Positions 55,445 to 64,000 of a stretch of 64,000 nucleotides of DNA are shown here, in pieces. The notes beneath the pieces are model-generated. The model saw only the letters and a program-made list of their open reading frames with translations. It did no database searches and was not told the origin of the DNA. The stretch is from positions 1 through 64,000 of the forward strand of contig JAUCBJ010000045.1 in the NCBI GenBank assembly GCA_032718475.1, in the 5' to 3' direction. Position numbers and translations under genes: made by a program. The DNA is from Nemertoderma westbladi. Lineage: Eukaryota; Xenacoelomorpha; Nemertodermatida; Nemertodermatidae. Position 1 is the stretch's first letter; each line of letters begins with the position of its first letter.

Positions 55445-57626
55445 GTTTGTTTGCACAGTTGAATGCCTACTGCTATATTACAGTTTAAGCAAGTCTAGTA
55501 ATTCAGTATTAACTGCTAGCCTAGTAATTAATTACCGATACTGCTACTCAGTGTAGCGTGATATATAATATATTAGTATACCGGTATGCTTATAGTATAT
55601 ATAAGTATTATTACAGACTAGTTTTTTCACAGAAACCGGTATATAATTTTAGCACAAATATATATAAATATATAATAGGCCTATCGTGGATACCGGTATG
55701 CAGTTTACACTTATAGTATATATAAGTATAATTACAGACTAGAATTAATTACAGAATACCGGTATGATTTCAGCACAAGTATATAAATATATAATAGGCC
55801 TATCGTAAATACCGGTATATCAATTATTTTAAATAATTGAATTTCTGAATTTTAAGGGTTACTTGGTTACTTTAACTTACTTTATTACCGTTATTTAAGC
55901 AGTAGTCCAACTGATATTGAGACCTAATTATTGTATGGCAGGCCTACTATTTATAAATCGTTTGAGTTGATTTATAATATATATACCCGTTTAATGGGTT
56001 TTGTCAATGTTGAAATAAATGTTATTATTTCTGGGGGAGTCACTACACATAAGCTGTGAGCTCTCAGTGGAGTGCTACTTGTTAGACACTAAAACAAATA
56101 ATTCTAATTTACCTAAGTTACTTAATACTACAAATTACGTACAATTCGGGTTGAGATTACAATCTCTAAATAAACACAAAAATTTACAAAAACACAAAAT
56201 ACGAATTTTCAGGGTAATTTTACAAGAAGTCTACAAACCAGCCTAACAAAGGGTTAGAATTCTGGTTATTACAACGGACAGGGTACTGCGGTATTTGAAA
56301 ATAATAAGTAGTAGTAAATATACTGCGTTGTCCAGATAGGAAAATACCACCGCCTGACGACCTATAGCCGTATCGCTATAGGTACTACGTTATGTATCAC
56401 GGAGTGTTCCTACCTAGAAGTTAATAGAGCTAATCGAACGTGCCTATCAACCACTTTACAACACAAATATAATGCCTACACTAATTACTTTCGGAAAGCA
56501 CTGTACACTAAACCCTAAATTAGGTACGAGTACTTGTACAACATATAATCAGTAGTTAAATATACTTGAACAGCTAAAAGAACCACGGCATCTGCTGGAG
56601 TGACCGGTGCACAAAATCACCAGTCTTTACCTACGCCAAGCAGCCCGTGTAGTACCGGGGTTAATTTAACTATAGCGTGTATTTACTGTATGTATAACAA
56701 ACACAATTATTGTAGGAACAAACTTGGGGAATGAATGTTGCGAATAATCGCATAAACTCTGAATAATAAATATTACGCTACGCGTACAAACCACTCAAAC
56801 AAAATGCAGACCAAATACTGACAGACTACTATCAAGCCTAAACAAACTACGGTATATGCAGACTCCGAAATGATTAAGTAGTATGCGTTCTAACCCAGTA
56901 GTACGACTTATTCTTTAGATGGGGGTTTACCTTACAGCGATGGCTGCCCCTACTTCCTAACCGTTCTTTATCGGACAGATGCTTTGCACACACCGAAATT
57001 TCCTCAAACCCAACAACAGCCAGACAACTATCCAGCCTACAAATTATCTAAATAAAATTATACGCTACCCGTACAGACTACACAAACAAAGTACAGACCA
57101 AACGCTAGTCAACTACTATCAAGCCTAAATAAACCACAGGACATGCAGACTCCGAAATAGTTAAGTAGTATGCGTTCTAACCCAGTCAGCCAGTAGTACG
57201 ACTTATTCTTTAGCTGGGGGTTTACCTTACAGCAATGGCTGCCCCTACTTCCTAACCGTTCTTTATCGGACATACACTCTACATGTACTGTAATCCGTTC
57301 AGACCTAATCAACAGTTAGCCAACAATCAAGCCTAGAAATTATCTGTACAATCTGAGCAGGGTTACACACCTTCTGCTCAATATCAACCTACTAGTAAAT
57401 AAAACTGGCAGAAATAAGTAAACTATACAAAAGAATGAGGGGTGATCAATCCCTATTCCCCTGGCAGCCTACAGTATACAATAGATCACAATCGAATAAT
57501 ACTGCTGTACCTGTACTGTTGTAGGTACCGGTCCGGATGATCAGGCAGTCAGGCCTACTGGTTACCGGTCGACCGGTACTTTCGACTAGATTGCTTACAC
57601 CGCAATCCAGAAGCAATATCTGTTAT
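55445..57626 (-). other. Element B leader
   Basis: About 2.2 kb, collinear with element A's leader. It has TACCGGTAT palindromes at about 55570-55820 and duplicated units at about 56800-57010 and 57090-57310 (each with GGCTGCCCCTACTTCCTAAC). Non-coding. Confidence 0.6.
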
Positions 57627-58231
57627 TGTTTGCGCTTTTAAAGACCTTTGACAGTTTAACCTGCCAAAATTAGAATGTCCTTTGGATGATAGATAGTCTT
57701 TAGCCTATGACGAGTATTTGATACACTACATTAGCCGAAGCCAGTCTATGCGCAATCATTCACCCGTTGGATATACCCGGGAGACTGAGTTCGGGGCTTA
57801 ATGATTGATGGTGTAAGCCTACTGTATTATTCGACTGATCGTAATATATAATCTCTGACAAATATTATTCACTTTCGGGAAATATTAACAGTTCCTTTAG
57901 GACGTGGCGCTCTAAATATATAAACAGAGTTATGACTTAAACCAGACACAACGAAAAGGCTATAGATTCACATATATGGCGCATTCTTTAGGAGATGCTT
58001 TGTTATCAGTTACACTCATACACAATGCTGCACAATACTGCACACTAATCTGCCAACCTTCACTAAATTTGGTCACGTATAAAGAGAGCAACAGACAATT
58101 TATGTTGGGCATATGAAATAGCATTAGATTCACTTCAAACCACTCAACATACATAGGTCGCAATCGTTTATCTGTAACCGGTCTCTCTAACCTTTAGTAT
58201 ATCAAGAAGGTGGGGTGTCTGACTATTGATC
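57627..58231 (-). repeat. 5' LTR of element B, cut by element C
   Basis: Matches 30603-31222 closely (differences include CACATATATGG for CACGTATATGG). It stops at TGACTATTGATC, where element C begins; the other copy continues with AGTATTCCGATA. Confidence 0.88.
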
Positions 58232-58707
58232 TGTTAGCTTATTCAATCCCGCCAACACCCCATAAAGTTATAAGCCGATAAGCAATATTGGGAGCCACGA
58301 GATTGGGCAATTAACCAACTCGTGCCATCCCAATAAGAGTGGGAAGGAAGCACACAATAGAGGTTCAGGGGCCAAACCCCTAACCCAGAGAGAACAGGTG
58401 GAGTGAACGGGAATACTCCACGGGGCGCCAACAAGGGTAACAACCAATCAGAGGGGGGCAAGGCATCGATTAGGTAGTAATTAGGCCAACCGTGCAGTAT
58501 AGCCACTTGGCAGTAATATTACCTATTCAGTCATCTCAGTGCAGCAGTGCTAGCGTAGGATAATAGTTAATTAGTTTAGTTAGGGGAGCACGGGACTTTA
58601 GTTACCGTATCCCGCCTACCGTATAATTCACAATATATCTATATCCTATAACCTATTATTATACACCGAACTTCAGAACTCATTTAACTTCATTCACTCT
58701 TTATACA
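58232..58707 (+). repeat. Putative 5' LTR of element C
   Basis: Begins TGTTAG at the insertion border; TTTATACA at 58700-58707 is a possible end, giving about 476 bp. The second LTR is out of view, so the right end is a guess. No clear primer-binding site starting with TGG follows. Confidence 0.4.
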
Positions 58708-58850
58708 CGGCGGGGACGCGTAAACTGAATACCAACCGGATAAATCGGGATCCTCCTGGATCCCGTCACAGTAACTAAATCCGAGCTGCCGCCCCAGTTA
58801 AACTCTAAGAACTACACTGCCAGCTAGCCGAACTCCACCGACCAGACGAG

Positions 58851-60404
58851 ATGAGTGAATCGGGCGAGACACCGACGCGGACCCCGGACGAAGATCAAAC
58901 GATCCGCGAGGCCGCGACCAAACGATACAGGCCCACGACGCCGGAGCCATCGATAACGGGCGAACCGGAAGCACAGGACGAGGAGGGCCTGGAACCCGAA
59001 GTCGAGCCAAGAGGAAGAGAGAGGGAAACGAAGAGAGACGGAGATGAGTCGACACAGGACGGAGATCGGCGCACTGATGTCGCCGGCCAGCTACAGGCCG
59101 AGGGCGACGAGCGGCCCACCGAAACGGCGACGGTGGGGCCGACGGTGCAACGCCGGACGCAAAGAGACGGAGGAGAGATCGGTACCGATGTCGCCAGCCA
59201 GCTACAGGCCGAGGGCGACGGACGGCCCACCGGAACGGCAACGGTGGAGCCGCCGGTACGATGTCGAACCCGGAGGGACGGAGGAGAGGTCGGCGACGAA
59301 GACGTCGGGGTTTCTGAGCGACTTCGACGGGCCTACAACGCGACCCGGAAGCTGATAAACGACGCCAAGAAGGAAGGGGCGAAGGTAGACGAGGTGAGAC
59401 TGAGAAAGCGACTAGGTGAGTCGGATAGACACTTAAATTACCTAATACGTTTTGGGCAGAGAGAACTAGCCGGGGAGAGAGCAAAAGGGATTGCCGGCGA
59501 ACTGTCTGAACTATGGGAGTGTGGGAGTATGGAACCTAGCGTAGCGCCAGTGTACATAGGGCCATACTTGGTCGATGCCCGGGGAGTAAAATTAGTGGGT
59601 TGGAGGGGACCTGAGGGGGGCGAATCCGAGGTTAACCCCGAGGATTCGGCCTCGTCGGTCGGAGAAAGTTCCGGGAAGCGGGGGAAAGTTAGTAGGTCGG
59701 GAAGGCGGAGGGGGTCCGTCGCAACCGATAAGTCTGCTACATCCTCCGCGAAAGGAAGAGTGGTGAGAGAGATAGGTGCTGCATACCGTCTCGACGTGGC
59801 AGAGCAAGGTCAGAAGGAAATGGAGGAACGGCTAGAGGAGGGGAGAGCGCGGTTAGCGAGGGAAGCGGCATTGATTAAAGAGGCCGGAGAGAGGGTCGAA
59901 AGGGCTTTGAGGAGCCTTAGGGAGAGTGACGAAATAGAGGAAAATGAGTGTAGAGAGCGTGAGGCAAGGGAGGAAAGGGAACGCAGAGAGCGTGAGGCGA
60001 GGGAGGACGAGGAACGCAGAGAGCGTGAGGTGAGAAGGGAAAAGGAACGCAAGGAATATGAGGCGAGAAGGGAAAAGGAACGCAAAGAGCGTGAGGCGAG
60101 ACGAAGGGAGAGCGCTAGGAGTGTAGTAGAGTCGGCCAGACGGGACAGCCAGGAGAGTGAGAAGAGAGGGGCAAAGGCTGAGCGAGAGCTAAGGGAATTA
60201 GAGAAACGCCAAGGTGAATGGGCAAAAAATAAGATTAGACGGGCGCACGAGCTGGAACTGGTCCGAGTGTTGCCGTCTGAAAGCGGGGCCGGCTCGAGTA
60301 TTTTTGAGGAGCCAGGGGCCGTAGACACGTTCATTAATACCCCACTGACAGGGACCGCACGACAGACCCAAAACTGGTGTGACCGTACGGGCGGGGGGGG
60401 GTAA
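58851..60404 (+). CDS. Element C Gag, N-terminal part (charged coiled coil)
   Basis: 517 codons from ATG at 58851. A Glu/Arg/Thr-rich start has two similar blocks (DVAGQLQAEGDERPTETATV and its repeat). An unusual region follows (RRAYNATRKLINDAKKEGAK, NYLIRFGQRELAGERAKGIA), then a long Arg/Glu coiled coil with repeats of EREAREEEERR type (about 360-430). The frame ends in TAA right after a run of nine G (60393-60401). Shifting by one base there opens the next frame, so this is the first part of a longer Gag. Function by position: structural protein of the element's particle. Confidence 0.7.
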   Translation: MSESGETPTRTPDEDQTIREAATKRYRPTTPEPSITGEPEAQDEEGLEPEVEPRGRERETKRDGDESTQDGDRRTDVAGQLQAEGDERPTETATVGPTVQRRTQRDGGEIGTDVASQLQAEGDGRPTGTATVEPPVRCRTRRDGGEVGDEDVGVSERLRRAYNATRKLINDAKKEGAKVDEVRLRKRLGESDRHLNYLIRFGQRELAGERAKGIAGELSELWECGSMEPSVAPVYIGPYLVDARGVKLVGWRGPEGGESEVNPEDSASSVGESSGKRGKVSRSGRRRGSVATDKSATSSAKGRVVREIGAAYRLDVAEQGQKEMEERLEEGRARLAREAALIKEAGERVERALRSLRESDEIEENECREREAREERERREREAREDEERREREVRREKERKEYEARREKERKEREARRRESARSVVESARRDSQESEKRGAKAERELRELEKRQGEWAKNKIRRAHELELVRVLPSESGAGSSIFEEPGAVDTFINTPLTGTARQTQNWCDRTGGGG

Positions 60405-61173
60405 TAATAATGATGGTACAGTAGACGTTGTTAATATTGATAATACCGTATGGGACAACACTAATCAAACCTTTATTACAGGAAATGCTTTGCCTAGTGG
60501 TAGTAATTTAAATTTAAATCAGGATAATCCCAATATTAATGTAGGAAATAATTCTAATATTGATGTAGTTACGCAAATTAATTCAAATAATCAAAATAAT
60601 AACCCAAATTCAAACCTACAAAATAATTTAAATAACGCAGTTACGCAAAATAATTCGAATAATTTAAATAATGACCTATGCCCGAATTTACAAAATAATT
60701 CAGATAACGTAGTCGCGCAGAATAATACAAATGACTTTGTTCCAAACGAGCAAATTAATTCCGTTTCCAATATGGGTGCTATTAATGTAAACACGTCGGG
60801 CCTACATAACCGAGCGGAAGAGGGCCTGGTAGGTCACATAGTCGGTAGCCAGACGGATGAGGGCCTGGTAGGCCACGTAGTTAGTAGACAGGGAGCAGAG
60901 GGCCTGGTAGGCCACGTAGTTAGTAGACAGGGAGCAGAGGGCCTGGTAGGCCACGCAATAGCAGAGGGAGAGGCGGGGGTGAATGGACCCGACCGCAGTA
61001 GGGTTGATGTGTCGACTAGAGAGGTATATAATAGCGGGGAGAGAGGTAGCGAAGTTAGATGTAGAGAGTGGGGGGGGGGGGCTACGAGGACCCCACAACA
61101 GAGAGTTAGCGGCGAGAGGGGGGGGCAGGGAGTGTCCCACAGCCGTCAGCGGATAATGCGAGGGCCAAAATAG
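60379..61173 (+). CDS. Element C Gag, middle part in a shifted frame (Asn-rich)
   Basis: The frame is one base off the preceding and following parts. From 60402 it encodes an Asn-rich low-complexity stretch (NLNLNQDNPNINVGNN and similar) to about 60790. Four near-identical 13-14 residue units follow (EGLVGHVVSRQGA, 60826-60966). After 12 G at 61070-61081 this frame becomes Arg/Gly noise, while the frame of part one reopens from 61110. The true coding part is therefore about 60402-61070. The ATG at 60379 is probably not used. Confidence 0.55.
   Translation: MTVRAGGGNNNDGTVDVVNIDNTVWDNTNQTFITGNALPSGSNLNLNQDNPNINVGNNSNIDVVTQINSNNQNNNPNSNLQNNLNNAVTQNNSNNLNNDLCPNLQNNSDNVVAQNNTNDFVPNEQINSVSNMGAINVNTSGLHNRAEEGLVGHIVGSQTDEGLVGHVVSRQGAEGLVGHVVSRQGAEGLVGHAIAEGEAGVNGPDRSRVDVSTREVYNSGERGSEVRCREWGGGATRTPQQRVSGERGGQGVSHSRQRIMRGPK
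60826..60966 (+). repeat. Tandem 39-bp repeats coding for EGLVGH units in element C Gag
   Basis: Four copies around GAGGGCCTGGTAGGCCAC, the second and third identical over the whole unit. The length is a multiple of three, so the frame is kept. Confidence 0.85.
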
Positions 61174-64000
61174 GTAAACCGCAACAACCGGCAACGGAAA
61201 GTAACAGGGGGATTGCGGGTATCCCCAGCGGCGTGCGACCGAGCAGAGAGAGACAGGTTGACGTCACGAGAGGGCGGACGAAGCGTCGAGCCCGATCAGA
61301 AGAGGGAAGAAGAACAGTGGGGTTTAACCGGGAGGTCGACGAGAGATCTCGCGAGCGGGAATATTCCACTGATAGGAGAAGAAAGGAAGACAGTAGTAGA
61401 AGTATCGCCGCGAACGATAGAAGAGCGAGGACGGATAGCGAGCCGTCGATAGTCGAGATGAGAACGGAGAGTCAGTGGGGTCGGACTCCGGGAGATTGCC
61501 GTCGCCCCGGAGGGATGCGACCCGGTGAGATGCATTACACGCCGATGGAGGGGTACGCGATGTACCGGTGCGAAGATGAGAACAGTAGAGGGGGGGGTCG
61601 AAGAGAAACTTTCCGACGGAATACACCTATTGATCGAGAGTACGGTAGCCGCGGGGAGGATTATTCGAGAAGAATAAACTTCGATCCCGAGGGACACATG
61701 CAGACTGTAGGACATACTGTAGGCCTTACTGCACATACCGTAGGCCATACTGAGAGAGGCAATGTAGGCGATAGGATAGCGTGGACAACGGGATTAAACC
61801 CGGAAGTCGCGGAATACATACCGGCGAGTAGGCCAGAAGCTGATAGGCCTATACCGGTACCAACACAGCAGTATGACTACAGCATGCAGGGACATAACAT
61901 ATACCCAGGGGAGGGGGGAATTATTGCGGATAGGTGCATGGGCCCCAACATATTAACATCAACCCCATTACCAAACATACCGGTGGGGGGGGGACAGGGT
62001 GACATTCCCCCATCACAATATCAACAATATACCCCGATGGTAGCAAGAACAACGAGACCCCTGGACGAAAACAGATCGTGTGACACAGATATATGGAGGG
62101 GGCCGCTACCCCCAATGACATACCCAAGCCAGAGAAGGTCAAGAAGTAGGACAGACGGAACGCACCAGACAGGGGAAACTATACAGCACCCGTCGAATCC
62201 ATTAGAAGCGCAGGCGATAGGGATGGCCACGTTGATCGATGCTTTGAAAACGAGGATCGAGTTACCACCCGTGGAACCATTCAAGTTCGACGGGAGTAGG
62301 CCGGAAGAATATTTACAATTTCGGCGAATGTATAGTAACGAAATACTAACAAAAAACTTGACGCAGGCGGAGTGCCTAAAGTATCTACAAGTGTACACGG
62401 GAGGCCCAGCATACGATATCGTGAGGCAATATCAGGGAATAGAGGGCGGCTTCACGACAGCATGGCGGGCACTGGATAGGGAATACGGGCACCCGGCCAA
62501 GATCATCAGGCAGACGCTGAGAGGCATAACATCGGGTGGCCTACAGGACAACCCCATTAGCATTAAGACGTTTGCTAACAAAGTCGAAAAGGCGCTAATC
62601 GTACTGAAGACGCTAGACGCGCCGTACGAGCTCAATGCGTCCAACAACATCACCACGATAGCACAGGCACTACCGAACTGGCTGCGCAACAAGTGGAGGA
62701 AGATCGCTTTCTCCACTCGAGACAAGAAGGGTGCGGAACCAGGTTTAGAAGAAATGTCAAACTTCTTAAATTACGAGGCTGAACTAATAACGGACCCAGT
62801 CTATAGTGAAGATAGCCTGGGAAAGGGACCAAAGACAGATCACTACAGGCCGAAACCAGAGCACAATACATCAAACGCATTGCCGAGGCTCAGACAATCA
62901 TTGCCATACGCAGCGACGCAGGGGACTGCAAGTCCACAGGCAAACGAAGATAAGACAACATCATGGAACGGACAGGGGAACAATAACAACATGAATAAAC
63001 ATAACCCCAGTACGTCCAGTAGGCCAAATCCAGTCAATAAGAATAGTAGGGACTTTGGTACGAATATAACTGCGATACGCAATGCATTGTATAAAGAGGG
63101 CTACGACCCAAAGAGCAAATGCCAGTTACACGCAAATGCGCTTCATAAAACCATGAACTGCAGGTACTGGCAGGCGCTACCGAGGCAAGACCAGATAGAT
63201 TACGCGTCGAGCAATAAAATCTGCTCGCGATGTGTGAAGAGTGGACACAAGGCCAGGGAGTGCCAAGAGAAGCCGGTCAAGTTTGGCCAAAGGAGAGGCC
63301 AAACGATGGCAACGAGCACGGTAGGGGCGAAGAAGAAAGGCACGGTGTTACTTGGAGTAGTACCGGTGCGAGTGATCGGGGAAGGCAATCGATCAGTAAC
63401 AACACTAATGCTGGTTGACAGTGGAGCTGCCTTCACATTAGTCGAGGAATGGGTAGCCGAAGAAATAGGATTGAGAACAAGGCCAAGCAGGATGGCGGTA
63501 ACAACCATCTCTAGCAAAGATGAGATCCTAGAGATGAGGACAGGACGGTGCGCAATTGCAGCAGTGGCACCAGGATGCGATTATGGGGCAACCATCGACC
63601 CCATCCAAGTAATAGAGTCAATTAACATCAATGCCAGGCGGCCAACCAACATCGAGGTTGAGCAGTACAAATTCCTGGACAACATTGACTTCTCAATCCC
63701 AGACGTGGACGTTAGGAAGGTATCCATCATAGTAGGTATGGACTGCCCAACAGCCCACGAAAGAATGCAAACGGTCTTCGGCGAAGACAAGCAGAGCGAC
63801 CCGGTGGCCATATTAACACCATTCGGGTGGACACTGACAGGCCCAATTAAGAGTAATATACCATTCCATGTGTCCGAGAGTTCAGGATGCATGGTGCCAG
63901 CAACTGACGAGATAGAGGAGAGGCCAGAAATGGGCAATAGTGGTAGACAGCTAGAAGTAGAAGCAACACCAAGAGAGTGGGCGGAGGAGAATGGTATGAA
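61110..64000 (+). CDS. Element C Gag C-terminal part and protease, open to the window end
   Basis: In the same frame as 58851-60404, open from just after TAG at 61107-61109 to the last base. An Arg/Gly/Pro-rich stretch is followed by the Pao-type gag domain (DUF1759-like; VEPFKFDGSRPEEYLQFRRM from about 62270). A knuckle CSRCVKSGHKAREC lies at 63222-63263. The aspartic protease has LMLVDSGAAFTLVEEW at 63407-63450 (DUF1758-like), with IIVGMDCP further on and ILTPFGWTLTGPI near the end. This is the normal BEL/Pao order gag-knuckle-protease. RT should follow beyond the window. Confidence 0.85.

Larger units (their letters stand above)
30603..58231 (-). mobile_element. Element B: BEL/Pao-type LTR retrotransposon hosting elements A, D and C
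   Basis: Minus-strand order: 5' LTR (57627 upward, cut by C at 58231), leader (57626-55445), gag (55444-53548), inserted piece D (53547-50111), rest of gag plus protease (50110-47106), spacer, ORF2 (45457-44582), inserted element A (44576-32510), rest of ORF2 region (32509-31786), 3' LTR (31785-30603). The two LTR parts differ at only a few sites over about 600 bp, so B itself is young. Without its insertions B would be about 12 kb. It lacks reverse transcriptase. Confidence 0.85.
58232..64000 (+). mobile_element. Element C: third BEL/Pao element, plus strand, 5' part only
   Basis: Starts with TGTTAGCTTATTCAATCCCG directly inside B's LTR and runs off the window. A putative LTR, a short leader, then gag and protease follow. 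It is clearly richer in GC than A and B and belongs to another lineage. RT, RNase H and integrase would lie beyond 64000. Confidence 0.82.

Noticed and set aside
59044-59355. 103-codon frame and several minus-strand frames over the start of element C Gag
   Set aside because: GC-rich sequence opens overlapping frames. The 58851 frame is the longest, starts after the leader and continues in phase into the gag domain.

Overview
The window looks like AT-rich nuclear DNA of an animal, most likely a marine invertebrate. That guess rests on a metazoan-type cytohesin, a laminin-G-like exon with an animal splice acceptor, fibrinogen-like remains, BEL/Pao retrotransposons, tRNA-derived SINE heads and very abundant minisatellites. 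I cannot name the species. Host genes are sparse: one intact intronless cytohesin (7632-8819, +), the last coding exon of a LamG-domain gene (20135-20805, -) and a frameshifted fibrinogen-related fragment (17676-17990, +).

Left part (1-30.6 kb). It opens with the last 49 bp of an LTR and holds LINE fragments, SINE heads and several tandem arrays: about 68 bp at 4.8-5.4 kb, about 28-29 bp at 8.8-11.4 kb, 21 bp at 14.3-16.7 kb, about 42 bp at 19.7 kb and 41 bp at 21-26 kb. Three inverted-repeat elements lie among them, at 13.0-14.3, 18.7-19.5 and 22.8-25.5 kb. The last sits inside the 41-bp array with a 4-bp target duplication. The 28-bp array begins with the final seven codons and stop of the cytohesin gene. 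A 1.55-kb sequence is present twice in direct orientation (26.1-27.6 and 29.0-30.6 kb).

Right part (30.6-64 kb) is a nest of BEL/Pao LTR retrotransposons. Element B (minus strand, 30603 to at least 58231) is the host of three insertions. Element A (32510-44576, minus, two 1237-bp LTRs, TSD GTCTC) sits in B's second ORF. A scrambled BEL/Pao piece, D (50111-53547), sits in B's gag. Element C (plus strand, 58232 to beyond the window) sits in B's 5' LTR. A and B keep a long gag plus aspartic protease ORF but share the same loss of reverse transcriptase and most of RNase H and integrase. Both carry a second ORF before the 3' LTR, with a Cys-rich middle (different in A and B) and a Lys/Arg-rich tail. 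They look like a mobile family that depends on another element for reverse transcription and integration. C is a separate BEL/Pao lineage; its gag-pol frame is shifted twice, both times at long G runs.

The most interesting points are the A/B family with its unrecognised second ORF (in A, one long frame cut only by a single TGA), the cytohesin-derived minisatellite, the poly-G frameshifts of C, the inverted mosaic D, and a cluster of nine TTCTAGAA palindromes near 18-19.6 kb.
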